64,000 bases of DNA from Sphingomonas sp. (lineage in GTDB: Bacteria > Pseudomonadota > Alphaproteobacteria > Sphingomonadales > Sphingomonadaceae). How positions within the stretch are numbered: position 1 is the first letter of the stretch; every line of letters begins with the position of its first letter. Location of the stretch: positions 127,863-191,862 of the forward strand of contig QFPK01000005.1 in NCBI GenBank assembly GCA_003248865.1. The letters run 5' to 3'. This document shows, in pieces, positions 24,337 to 32,232 of the stretch. The translations under genes were made by a program, and so were the position numbers. A model generated the notes under the pieces. That model ran no database searches. It was not told the DNA's origin and saw only the letters and a program-made list of their open reading frames with translations.

Positions 24337-26472
24337 ATGAAAGCTTCAACGACAGTCCGGGTCCGTCGTCTGTCCGGCGCCCGCGTCGCCCTGCTGCTGA
24401 TGGGCGGCGGCGTCGCCGCTCTGCTGGCCGGCGCGGCGCTCGCCCAGTCCGCCACAAACCCGCTGCTCGACCCCAACGCCGCCAAGGGCCTGCATTTTCA
24501 CCCGCTGGGCCAGCCGGCCTCCGCGCCCACCATCGCGCTCCGCGATCAGGAAAAGGCCGGGCTCCCCTTCGCCGACGAGCGCGACTTCGCCGAGGCGAAG
24601 CGCGGCTTCCTGAAGACCCCGCCCTACAAGAAGATCATGGCCGATGCCGGCCACATCGCGTGGGACATGGAAAGCTACCAATGGCTGCTGCAGGGCAAGG
24701 ATTTCCCCAGCATCCACCCCTCGCTGCAGCGTCAGGCCATCCTCAACATGGGCTACGGCCTCTATGAAGTGCTGCCCGGCAAGATCTATCAGGTCCGCGG
24801 TTATGATCTTGCCAACATCACCTTCATCAGGGGCGACAAGGGCTGGATCGTCTTCGATCCGCTCACCTCGAAGGAGCCGGCCCGCGCCGCGCTGAAGTTC
24901 ATCAACGACACGCTGGGTTATCGCCCCGTGACGGGCGTTGTCTATTCGCACAGCCATATCGATCACTTCGGCGGCGTGCGCGGCGTGGTGGACGAAGCCG
25001 ATGTCCGTTCCGGCAAGGTGCCCATCGTCGCGCCGGAAAACTTCCTTCAGGAAGCCGTCTCGGAAAATGTCTTCGCAGGCAACGCGATGACGCGCCGCAG
25101 CCGCATCCAATATGCGACCATCCTGCGCCGCAGCCCCTTCGGCCATGTCGACCAGTCCATCGGCAAGAATGTCTCGGCCGGTCTGCCGGGCCTGATCGCC
25201 CCCACCGTCACCATAGACCAGCCGTTCCAGGAACTGACGATCGACGGCGTGAAGATGGTGTTCCAGCACACGCCCGATACCGAGGCGCCTGCCGGCATGA
25301 ACACCTGGTTCCCCGATATGAAGGCCTTCTGGGCGGGCGAGAATGTCACCGCCACCATCCACAACATCTACACGCTGCGCGGCGCCCCCGTCCGCAACGC
25401 GCTGAACTGGTCGAAGGAAATCAACAGCGCCATCCACCACTTCCCGGATGCCGAAGTGCTGTTCGCCTCCCACAGCTGGCCGCGCTGGGGCAACGCCCGC
25501 ATCATGGAAGTGCTGCGCGCCCAGCGCGATCTCTATGCCAACATGCACTCGCAGGCGCTGCACCTCGCCAACCAGGGCGTCACCATCAACCAGATCCAGA
25601 ATGTGTATGAGGTGCCCAAAAGCCTGCAGGCGCAATGGGCCGCCCGCAGCTATCATGGCGCGGTGCGAAACAATGTGCGCGCCATCATCAACCGCTATCT
25701 CGGCTTCTGGGATGGCAACCCGGCCAACCTCAACCCGCTGTCCCCGGCAGACATCGCGCCCCTCTATGTGGACATGATGGGCGGCTCCGCCCCGATCCTC
25801 GCCAAGGGCCGCGAACTGAACGCCGCCGGCCGCTACCGCGAATCCGGGGAAATCCTCTCCCGCCTCGTCTTCGCCCAGCCCGAAAACCAGCCCGCCCGCA
25901 ACCTGCTGGCAGACGCCTTCGAACAACTCGGCTACCAGAGCGAGAGCACCAGCTTCCGAAATTCCTATCTCCAGCTGGCGGCCGAGCTGCGCTCCGGCAT
26001 CGCCGAAGGCACCGCCGCCAACACCAGCAGCCCGGACGTGATCCGCGCCCTGACGACCGGCCAGTGGCTCGATTTCCTCGCCATCAGCATGGACAGCACC
26101 AAGGCAGACGGCATGCGCTGGACGATCAACCTGATCACACCCGACAATGGCGAAAAATATCTGGTGGAAATGTCCAACGCCACGCTCACCAACATCCAGG
26201 GCTTCACCAGCCCCACGGCAGACCTCAGCATCACCCTCAATCGCACCGATCTGGATGCCGTGATGATGGGCGCCAGAAGCTTCGAGCAGCTCGAAACAGA
26301 GGGCAAGGTGAAGTTCGAAGGCAGCCGCGAGCCCTTCAGGCAACTCGCCTCCATCCTCACCATCTTCAGTCCGGATTTCGAGATCTTCCCGAAAACCGCC
26401 AACGCCCGGCCCGTCCCCTCCAGCCTGAAGCCGTTCCAGCTCCCGCCGGAGGCGCTCACCGTTCCGGAATAA
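24337..26472 (+). CDS. Alkyl/aryl-sulfatase of the SdsA1 (metallo-beta-lactamase) type
   Basis: A 711-residue exported enzyme. Residues 1-36 are a signal peptide (hydrophobic LLLMGGGVAALLAGAALAQ). The catalytic metallo-beta-lactamase domain has YSHSHIDHFGGVRG near 205 (HxHxDH) with APENFLQEAV, further ligands in WFPDMKAFWAGEN near 326 and SHSWPRWGN near 377. A helical dimerisation region follows, then an SCP2-like C-terminal domain from about 560. It hydrolyses alkyl sulfates such as dodecyl sulfate in the periplasm. AGGGGAGG lies upstream of the ATG. Control by the adjacent LysR is inferred from position. Confidence 0.93.
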   Translation: MKASTTVRVRRLSGARVALLLMGGGVAALLAGAALAQSATNPLLDPNAAKGLHFHPLGQPASAPTIALRDQEKAGLPFADERDFAEAKRGFLKTPPYKKIMADAGHIAWDMESYQWLLQGKDFPSIHPSLQRQAILNMGYGLYEVLPGKIYQVRGYDLANITFIRGDKGWIVFDPLTSKEPARAALKFINDTLGYRPVTGVVYSHSHIDHFGGVRGVVDEADVRSGKVPIVAPENFLQEAVSENVFAGNAMTRRSRIQYATILRRSPFGHVDQSIGKNVSAGLPGLIAPTVTIDQPFQELTIDGVKMVFQHTPDTEAPAGMNTWFPDMKAFWAGENVTATIHNIYTLRGAPVRNALNWSKEINSAIHHFPDAEVLFASHSWPRWGNARIMEVLRAQRDLYANMHSQALHLANQGVTINQIQNVYEVPKSLQAQWAARSYHGAVRNNVRAIINRYLGFWDGNPANLNPLSPADIAPLYVDMMGGSAPILAKGRELNAAGRYRESGEILSRLVFAQPENQPARNLLADAFEQLGYQSESTSFRNSYLQLAAELRSGIAEGTAANTSSPDVIRALTTGQWLDFLAISMDSTKADGMRWTINLITPDNGEKYLVEMSNATLTNIQGFTSPTADLSITLNRTDLDAVMMGARSFEQLETEGKVKFEGSREPFRQLASILTIFSPDFEIFPKTANARPVPSSLKPFQLPPEALTVPE

Positions 26473-26524
26473 CCCCCACTGCCGCCACGCCGGAACAAGT
26501 TCGCCCCCGCGCGGTTGTTCCGGC

Positions 26525-26737
26525 ATGACAGACCCTCGCAACGTCCATCCGCTGGCGCCCCACCCCGGCACCGCCGAGGAGGGCCCCGGCGAAACCGACA
26601 ACGATCCGGAGTCGGTGCGGCTCCGATCCGGCATCGAAGTCGGAGCCATGCGCTATGTGCTGGGCTTCGGCCTCGTCGTGGCACTGCTCGCGCTGATCGC
26701 GGCCTGGCTGTTCGGTTATCTGCCGGTGGCGCGGTAG
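26525..26737 (+). CDS. Small single-TM membrane protein
   Basis: A 70-residue protein with an acidic, Pro-rich N-terminal half and one transmembrane segment near residues 43-64 (YVLGFGLVVALLALIAAWLFG). No family recognised. It starts 53 bases after the sulfatase stop and could be in the same transcript; the composite hairpin repeat begins right after its stop. A real but functionally unknown gene is the best reading. Confidence 0.55.
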   Translation: MTDPRNVHPLAPHPGTAEEGPGETDNDPESVRLRSGIEVGAMRYVLGFGLVVALLALIAAWLFGYLPVAR

Positions 26738-26748
26738 GCCGAGGCGGA

Positions 26749-26977
26749 TTTTTTTGCCTCCGGCGGGCAGGGAAATGATTTCCCTGCACCCTCAAAGTTG
26801 GCGTCGCGCGCAACTCACAAGCTGCGCATGTGACGTGGTTTGATTGCCTGCGGCGCTGGAACACGCTGGCGCCGCAGGCAGTAAACCTCACCGTCAGCAC
26901 AACCTCTACGAGTAGCTTACGAATGTGGGTGCAGGGAGATCATCTCCCTGCCGGGGTTCCAAGGGCGGAGCCCTTGG
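26749..26977 (+). repeat. Composite hairpin repeat element, copy 2
   Basis: The gene-free stretch 26738-27105 is largely this element. It starts with seven T, then GCCTCCGGCGGGCAGGG and a perfect hairpin of 10-base arms (26767-26787). GATTGCCTGCGGCGC at 26842-26856 pairs with GCGCCGCAGGC at 26869-26879. The right end carries a second perfect hairpin (26931-26951) and CCAAGGGC-GGA-GCCCTTGG (26959-26977). Both end hairpins share GGTGCAGGGA in opposite orientation, so the unit resembles a small mobile palindromic element. A stray GCAGAGCCCTTGG copy lies near 27015. The rest up to 27105 shows nothing else. Confidence 0.8.
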
Positions 26978-27105
26978 CATCTTTCATGGCCATCACCTGA
27001 CGGCGATGGCGGGCAGAGCCCTTGGCCTTCTTCTCTTCCCCCCCAACCACAGACACGCATTTCGCAGGGTTCAACCCGGCATCGACCTCGGCTAGGTGAC
27101 TATCG

Positions 27106-28950
27106 ATGGCCATCGATCCCAACCCGCTGGAAGATTTCCGCCAGGCGCTTGCCGCCGGCATGCGTGCCCTCGGCCGCCACCCTGAGTTCGAGCTGGCCTA
27201 TACGGCCGACAGGCCTGCCTGCCTTGGCGATCAGGCCCGGGTGCCGCAGCCGTCGCGCAGCCTCACGCCCGAACAGGCGGCGGAAGCGCGGGGCTGGGCT
27301 GACAGCTTTGCGCTGCGTACTCGCCTGCACGATCCGCGCGCTCATGCGAAGGTGGATGTCGGCCCCGGCCTCCCGCGGGAGATGCTGAACGCGGCCGAGC
27401 AGGCCCGTATCGAGGCGCTGGGCGGGCGCGACATGGCCGGCGTGGCCCTGAACCTGCGCCGCATGCTGGATCTCCGCATGAAGACGGATCCGATCGCGCG
27501 CGCCCGCACGCCGGACGAAGTGCCGCTGGCGACCGCCGTCGGCCTGATCGTGCGCGAGCGGCTCACGGGGGAGCCCGTGCCGGATGCGGCAGCCAATGGC
27601 GTGGACATGGTCCGCAGTCGGCTGGAGGAAGAGGCCGGGGTTCATCTCGACCAGCTTGCGGCCAATGTCGACGATCAGACGGCCTTCGCGGACGCCTTCC
27701 GCCGCGTGTTGGCCGATCTCGGCCTCGCTGACGATCCGGACAAGCCCGAGGACGACGAGCAGCAGGACAGCGAGGACGAGGAAGAGCAGGACAGCCAGGG
27801 CGAGGACGAGGGCGACGACAGCTCCGAAACCCAGACTTCGCAGCCCGCCGCCGAAAGCCGCAGCGAGGAACAGGAAGGCGGCGAATCCGAGGGCGACACG
27901 CAGGAGGTCGAATCCGACGCGGAGATGTCGTCGGATGCGGAGCCTGGCGACGAGGGCGAGGACGGCATGATGCCCTGGCGCCCGAACCTGCCGGATTCCA
28001 AGCTGCCGCCCGATTTCACCTACCGCGCCTGGACGACCGAGTATGACGAGACCGTCACGGCCGAAGAACTGTGCGACGCAGAGGAGCTGGCGCGGCTGCG
28101 CGGCTATCTCGACCAGCAGCTGGTCAGCCTGCAGGGCGCGGTCACCAAGCTTGCCAACCGGTTGCAGCGGCGGCTGATGGCACAGCAGAACCGCAGCTGG
28201 GATTTCGATCAGGAGGAAGGCATCCTGGACCCTGCGCGGCTGACGCGGGTGGTGGTGCAGCCCGATCATGCGCTCAGCTACAAGGTGGAGCGCGACACCG
28301 ACTTCCGCGACACGGTGGTGACGCTGCTCATCGACAATTCGGGCTCCATGCGCGGCCGCCCTATCTCCATCGCGGCGATTTCGGCCGACATTCTTGCCCG
28401 CACGCTGGAACGCTGCGCGGTGAAGACGGAGATTTTGGGCTTCACCACCCGCGCCTGGAAGGGCGGGCAATCGCGCGAGAAATGGCTGGCGAGCGGCCGC
28501 CCGGCCAAGCCCGGCCGCCTGAACGACCTCCGCCACATCATCTACAAGCAGGCGGATGCGCCATGGCGCCGGGCCCGGCGCAATCTGGGCCTGATGATGC
28601 GCGAGGGGCTGCTGAAGGAAAATATCGACGGCGAGGCGCTGCTGTGGGCGCACAACCGGCTGATGGCCCGGCGCGAGGACCGCCGCATCCTGATGGTGAT
28701 CTCAGACGGCGCGCCGGTGGACGACAGCACGCTGTCGGTGAACTCGGGCAATTATCTGGAGCGGCACCTGCGGCAGGTGATCGGCTGGATCGAGGGCAAG
28801 AGCCCGGTGGAGCTGATCGCCATCGGCATCGGCCATGACGTGACGCGCTATTACAGCCGTGCGGTGACGATCATGGATGCGGAGCAGCTGGGCGGGGCCA
28901 TCGTTGACCAGCTGGCGGCGCTGTTCGAGGAGGACAAGCGGGGGCGGTAG
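27106..28950 (+). CDS. cobT: CobT-type VWA protein (cobaltochelatase subunit family)
   Basis: A 614-residue protein. The N-terminal domain (LEDFRQALAAGMRALGRHPE onward) is typical of CobT; residues about 205-285 form a very acidic Asp/Glu/Ser/Gln-rich linker, as is usual. The C-terminal von Willebrand factor A domain begins near 400 and has the metal site LIDNSGSMRGRP (DxSxS) near 408 and MVISDGAPVDDST near 535. CobT pairs with the AAA+ ATPase CobS in a chaperone-like ring. In many relatives cobT follows cobS directly; here it is separate and on the opposite strand. Gene symbol by family; the client is unproven. Confidence 0.93.
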   Translation: MAIDPNPLEDFRQALAAGMRALGRHPEFELAYTADRPACLGDQARVPQPSRSLTPEQAAEARGWADSFALRTRLHDPRAHAKVDVGPGLPREMLNAAEQARIEALGGRDMAGVALNLRRMLDLRMKTDPIARARTPDEVPLATAVGLIVRERLTGEPVPDAAANGVDMVRSRLEEEAGVHLDQLAANVDDQTAFADAFRRVLADLGLADDPDKPEDDEQQDSEDEEEQDSQGEDEGDDSSETQTSQPAAESRSEEQEGGESEGDTQEVESDAEMSSDAEPGDEGEDGMMPWRPNLPDSKLPPDFTYRAWTTEYDETVTAEELCDAEELARLRGYLDQQLVSLQGAVTKLANRLQRRLMAQQNRSWDFDQEEGILDPARLTRVVVQPDHALSYKVERDTDFRDTVVTLLIDNSGSMRGRPISIAAISADILARTLERCAVKTEILGFTTRAWKGGQSREKWLASGRPAKPGRLNDLRHIIYKQADAPWRRARRNLGLMMREGLLKENIDGEALLWAHNRLMARREDRRILMVISDGAPVDDSTLSVNSGNYLERHLRQVIGWIEGKSPVELIAIGIGHDVTRYYSRAVTIMDAEQLGGAIVDQLAALFEEDKRGR

Positions 28951-28970
28951 GGGACTCCCGCACTACCGTC

Positions 28971-28991
28971 ACCCCGGGCTTGACCCGGGGT
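28971..28991. repeat. CCCGGG-type palindrome after cobT
   Basis: Perfect 8-base arms ACCCCGGG and CCCGGGGT around five bases, 20 bases after the cobT stop, within CGTCACCCCGGGCTTGACCC. This CCCCGG(A/G)CTTGA(T/C)CCGGGG form is a widespread dispersed palindrome of alphaproteobacteria. Here it may end the cobT transcript. Confidence 0.6.
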
Positions 28992-29014
28992 CCCGCTGGC
29001 TCTGCGCAACGTGC

Positions 29015-29030
29015 GGTTTTGCGTGGAACA
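29015..29030. promoter_or_regulatory. Degenerate parS half-site
   Basis: The right nine bases CGTGGAACA of the parS consensus are intact but the left half is degraded (12 of 16 positions agree with TGTTCCACGTGGAACA). It lies 74 bp before the perfect site and may be a weak ParB site or a decayed copy. Confidence 0.4.
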
Positions 29031-29031
29031 A

Positions 29032-29058
29032 TTCCTACAAATCCTACACGTCCTACAG
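29032..29058. repeat. Three tandem 9-bp repeats with TCCTACA core
   Basis: TTCCTACAA, ATCCTACAC and GTCCTACAG lie end to end, and the inverse TGTAGGA occurs at 29080-29086 just before the parS site. The exact 9-base phase is unusual and could be a site for a protein that binds one face of every turn or a small iteron-like array. No known factor is identified. Confidence 0.5.
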
Positions 29059-29088
29059 CCAAGCTGTTGAAGTTGCAGTGTAGGACGA

Positions 29089-29104
29089 TGTTCCACGTGG
29101 AACA
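29089..29104. promoter_or_regulatory. parS: parS centromere site (perfect 16-bp palindrome)
   Basis: TGTTCCACGTGGAACA matches the chromosomal parS consensus TGTTnCACGTGnAACA with full dyad symmetry. ParB binds such sites to load the segregation complex, usually near the replication origin. It sits between cobT and a small exported-protein gene, outside any convincing coding frame. parA and parB are not in this window. Confidence 0.8.
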
Positions 29105-29122
29105 ACCAATGTGGTTATCCGA

Positions 29123-29138
29123 TGTTCCACGCGGCCGG
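29123..29138. promoter_or_regulatory. Degenerate parS site
   Basis: TGTTCCACG is intact, then the second half diverges (CGGCCGG). 11 of 16 positions agree with the perfect site. Together with 29015-29030 it flanks the perfect copy on either side, giving a decayed or weak three-site cluster. Confidence 0.4.
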
Positions 29139-29187
29139 CGGCCAGGCCGCCGAGTCCGCTGGGAGAAGGTAAGGGAAGAAAGAAAAA

Positions 29188-29293
29188 GCGCAGGCAAAGC
29201 CTGCGCCGTCGGACTGGCGGGCGATAGAGATCGCCCGCTCAGCCGGCCGGGCTTTCGCCGAGTCTGCGAGTTAAGGCTATGCCTTAATCGCAG
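29188..29293. terminator. Row of three hairpins between parS and the next gene
   Basis: Three adjacent dyads: GCGCAGGC-AAA-GCCTGCGC at 29188-29206, GCGGGCGAT-AGAG-ATCGCCCGC at 29217-29238, and CTGCGA with a nested TTAAGGC-TAT-GCCTTAA at 29264-29293. The last two lie just beyond the stop of the minus-strand gene at 29300 and probably end its transcript. The remainder of this 350-base gap holds the parS cluster and no gene. Confidence 0.5.
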
Positions 29294-29299
29294 CCGGCT

Positions 29300-29596
29300 T
29301 CAGCACTTCTTCGCATTCTTTCCAATCACCGCACCCGTCAACGCCCCGGCACCCGCCACCAGCGCCGTCTCGCCCAGGTTCCCGCCGGCAATCGCCGCAA
29401 CCGTCCCGGCAGATGCCGCACCCACGATCGCCGCGCGCTCCTTGGATTTCTTCTTGGCGCGCTTGCAGGCCTCATAGCTCTCATAATGATGCCCGTCATA
29501 TTCCCAGACGGTCTGCTTCTTTTCCTTCGCCGCCAGCGGCAGGGCAGGGCCGGTCACCATGGCAACCGCCACCAGTCCAAGGGTCAGAACTCGCAT
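29300..29596 (-). CDS. Small exported glycine-zipper protein
   Basis: A 98-residue protein from the ATG at 29596: signal peptide MRVLTLGLVAVAMVTGPALP near 1-22, then a lysine-rich region (EKKQTVWEYDGHHYESYEAC, KRAKKKSKERA) and a Gly/Ala-rich C-terminal half (GAASAGTVAAIAGGNLGETA, LVAGAGALTGAVIGKNAKKC) like glycine-zipper outer-membrane or lipoprotein-like proteins. No catalytic motif. It is transcribed toward the hairpins at 29188-29293. Function unknown. Confidence 0.75.
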   Translation of the reverse strand: MRVLTLGLVAVAMVTGPALPLAAKEKKQTVWEYDGHHYESYEACKRAKKKSKERAAIVGAASAGTVAAIAGGNLGETALVAGAGALTGAVIGKNAKKC

Positions 29597-29655
29597 CGTC
29601 TTTCTCCTTTCGAACGCCATCCTGATCATAACCGCCTGAATAGCCGATTGCTCCC

Positions 29656-31473
29656 CTAATCGTCGGCCACCAAAGCCAGCAACTCATCCCCGAACCGGCT
29701 CAGCTTGGCGTCTCCGATGCCGGGCACCGCCGCCAGAGCCGCCCGCGTCTCCGGCCGCATCGCCGCAATCGCCTTCAAGGCGCTGTCATGCAACACCACG
29801 AAGGCGGGCACATCCTCCGCCTCGGCCCGGGTCCGCCGCCAGGCGCGCAGCTTCTCGAACAGCCCGGCATCCGCCGCGCCCAGTTCGGCCACCGCCCGCT
29901 CGGTGCGCTTCGCCCGCACCCGCCGCTCCGGCGCCCAGTCGTCCTTGCGCACCGCCACCGGCACGCCGCCTTTCAGGATATCCCGCGCGGCGGGCCCCAG
30001 CCGCACGCCGCCATGCTCGTCCCGCGCCAGCGCGTCATGCGCTTCCAGCAGCCGCCCCAGTTTCAGCCATTGCGCATCGGCCAGATTGCCGCCGATCCCG
30101 AACACGCTCAGCCGGTCATGCCCGAAGCGTTCCACCTTCTCATCGCTCGCCCCGCGCAACACTTTGGCCACATGCGAAAGCCCGAACATCTGCCCGGTGC
30201 GATACACGGCGGACAGCAGCTTGCGCGCCTCCTCTGTCACTTCCAGCGTTTCCGGCGCCTCCAGGCAGTTGTCGCAATTCCCGCATGGTTTCGGGTCTGG
30301 TTCGCCGAAATGCTTCAGCAGCGGCACCCGGCGGCAGCCGATAGTCTCCGCCCAGCCCGCCAGCTTGCGCAGCATCTCCAGCTCATGTGCCTTGCGCGCT
30401 TCGTCCGCCTCGCCGTCGTTGATGCGCTGCCGCGCCAAGGTCACATCTTGCGGCCCCCAGAACAGCATCGCCACCGATGCCGCCCCGTCGCGGCCCGCGC
30501 GGCCGGTCTCCTGATAATAGGCCTCGATGGATTTCGGCAGGCCCATATGCGCCACGAAGCGGATATCCGGCTTGTCGATCCCCATGCCGAACGCCACCGT
30601 CGCGCACATCACGCCCGATTCCGTGCGCTGGAACCAGCGCTGGTTGGCGGACCGCTCATCGGCGGGCAGCCCGGCATGATAGACCCGGGCGTCCGCGCCT
30701 TGCGCCTTCAAGGTTTCCGCCGCCTGCTCGGCCCCGGCGCGGGTCTGGCAATAGACCACACCCGCCACGTCGCCCTGAGACTTCACGAATGCCGCCAGCT
30801 GCTCGGCGGGGCGTCGCTTGGCTTCGGCGCGGTACTGGATGTTGGGGCGGTCGAACCCCGCCACCAGCAGGCGTTCCGTGGAAATGCCCAGTTGCTCGCA
30901 GATGTCGGCCCGTGTTGCGGCGTCGGCGGTGGCCGTCAGCGCCACGCGCGGCACGCCGGGCAGCAGGTCGCACAGGGCCTTCAACCGCCTGTAATCGGGC
31001 CGGAAATCATGCCCCCACTGGCTCACGCAATGGGCCTCGTCGATGGCGATCAAGCTCACGGGGCCTTCGCGCACCAGGTTGCGGAATCCTTCCATCGCGG
31101 CGCGTTCCGGGGCGACATACAGCAGGTCCAGCTCGCCCGCGCGGAACGCCCGCACGGTTTCCGCCCCGTCGCCGGACTGGCTGTTCAGCGCGGCGGCCTT
31201 CACACCCGCCAGCTCCATCGCCCGCACCTGATCCGCCATCAGCGCGATCAGCGGCGAGATCACGATTCCGCAGCCTTCGCGGCAGATGGCGGGGATCTGG
31301 TAGCACAGCGATTTGCCGGCACCCGTCGGCATCACCAGCGCCATGTCGCGGCCCGCCACCACATCGGCGATCACCCGGCCCTGCACGCCGCGGAACCCCT
31401 GAAAGCCGAATATGGAATGTAGCGTCTCTTCAGGGTCTCGAATCATCCATCGCTTGTGCGCTGGCACAGCCAT
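29656..31473 (-). CDS. recQ: ATP-dependent DNA helicase RecQ
   Basis: About 605 residues. Helicase motifs: Q-like FGFQGFRGVQGRVIADVVAG, Walker A MPTGAGKSLCYQIP near 55, DEAH in IAIDEAHCVSQWGHDFRP near 150, and motif VI ETGRAGRDG near 333. The zinc-binding cysteines are in GCRRVPLLKHFGE and PCGNCDNCLEAP near 395-415, then a winged-helix RQC region and a C-terminal HRDC domain (PAFVVLHDSALKAIAAMRPE). It unwinds recombination intermediates with 3'-5' polarity. The start is uncertain between ATG at 31473 and ATG at 31446; a far longer frame upstream is rejected since it runs into a gene on the other strand. Confidence 0.93.
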   Translation of the reverse strand: MAVPAHKRWMIRDPEETLHSIFGFQGFRGVQGRVIADVVAGRDMALVMPTGAGKSLCYQIPAICREGCGIVISPLIALMADQVRAMELAGVKAAALNSQSGDGAETVRAFRAGELDLLYVAPERAAMEGFRNLVREGPVSLIAIDEAHCVSQWGHDFRPDYRRLKALCDLLPGVPRVALTATADAATRADICEQLGISTERLLVAGFDRPNIQYRAEAKRRPAEQLAAFVKSQGDVAGVVYCQTRAGAEQAAETLKAQGADARVYHAGLPADERSANQRWFQRTESGVMCATVAFGMGIDKPDIRFVAHMGLPKSIEAYYQETGRAGRDGAASVAMLFWGPQDVTLARQRINDGEADEARKAHELEMLRKLAGWAETIGCRRVPLLKHFGEPDPKPCGNCDNCLEAPETLEVTEEARKLLSAVYRTGQMFGLSHVAKVLRGASDEKVERFGHDRLSVFGIGGNLADAQWLKLGRLLEAHDALARDEHGGVRLGPAARDILKGGVPVAVRKDDWAPERRVRAKRTERAVAELGAADAGLFEKLRAWRRTRAEAEDVPAFVVLHDSALKAIAAMRPETRAALAAVPGIGDAKLSRFGDELLALVADD

Positions 31474-31497
31474 GCCCCGCAACGCTAAAGCAGCGGG

Positions 31498-32232
31498 ATG
31501 GTCCAGTTCATCGATCGCGGAGACGGAATCCGCCTCGCCGCCACATTCCAGCCCGGCCGCGGGCCCACGCTGCTGTTCCTGCCCGGCTATATGTCGGACA
31601 TGTCGGGAACCAAGGCGCAGCATCTGCTGCAATGGGCGGCCGACACCGGCCGGCAGTGCCTGCTGCTGGATTATTCCGGCTGCGGCCGGTCGCAGGGGGA
31701 TTTCGATTCGGGCTCCATCCGGCGCTGGGCGGCGGACGCGAAGGCCGTTGCCGATGCGCTGGCGCCCGGACCGCTGCTGCCCATCGGTTCGTCGATGGGC
31801 GGCTGGATCATGCTGCATCTGGCGCTGGCCGACCCATCGCGGATCCATGCGCTGGTGGGAATCGCCGCCGCGCCCGATTTCACCCGCTGGGGTCTCTCGC
31901 TGGATGAAAAGGATGTGGAAAGCCTTGCGCATCAGGGCTTTACCACAAGGCCGTCGGCCTATGCCGACAGCCCCTACCGCTATGCCCGCGCGCTGATCGA
32001 GGATGCCGAAACCGCCTGCCTGCTGGACGGCCCCATTCCGCTGGAGATGCCCGTGCGGCTGATCCACGGCACTGCCGACCCCGATGTGCCCTGGCATGTC
32101 TCCCAGCGGCTGATGGAGGAGCTTCGCTCAACCGACGTTCAGCTGACCCTCGTCAAAGGCGGCGATCATCGCCTCTCGTCCCCGTCCGACCTTGCCCTGC
32201 TCGAACGGACGCTCGAAAGCCTCATCCCATGA
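31498..32232 (+). CDS. Alpha/beta hydrolase (ABHD10-like)
   Basis: A 244-residue hydrolase. The oxyanion region is LLFLPGYMSDMSGTKA near 24-40, the nucleophile elbow GSSMGGW near 100 gives the Ser, the Asp is in RLIHGTADPDVPW near 190 and the His in VKGGDHRLSSP near 222. It fits thioesterase/esterase subfamilies related to ABHD10. The substrate is unknown. Its stop overlaps the TPR gene start as ATGA; the pair is transcribed away from recQ across 24 bases. Confidence 0.88.
   Translation: MVQFIDRGDGIRLAATFQPGRGPTLLFLPGYMSDMSGTKAQHLLQWAADTGRQCLLLDYSGCGRSQGDFDSGSIRRWAADAKAVADALAPGPLLPIGSSMGGWIMLHLALADPSRIHALVGIAAAPDFTRWGLSLDEKDVESLAHQGFTTRPSAYADSPYRYARALIEDAETACLLDGPIPLEMPVRLIHGTADPDVPWHVSQRLMEELRSTDVQLTLVKGGDHRLSSPSDLALLERTLESLIP

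Noticed and set aside
14257..28950. A cobalamin biosynthesis locus around cobS and cobT
   Set aside because: No other cob or cbi genes are found between or beside them, so a complete pathway cannot be claimed from this window.
28980..29477. Plus-strand frame containing MFHVEQ after cobT
   Set aside because: The peptide MFHVE arises from translating the parS palindrome, and a similar frame appears on the other strand for the same reason. The rest has no protein-like composition and runs through three RNA hairpins.
30477..31907. Long plus-strand frame opposite recQ
   Set aside because: Arg/Pro-rich shadow of recQ with no recognisable domain.
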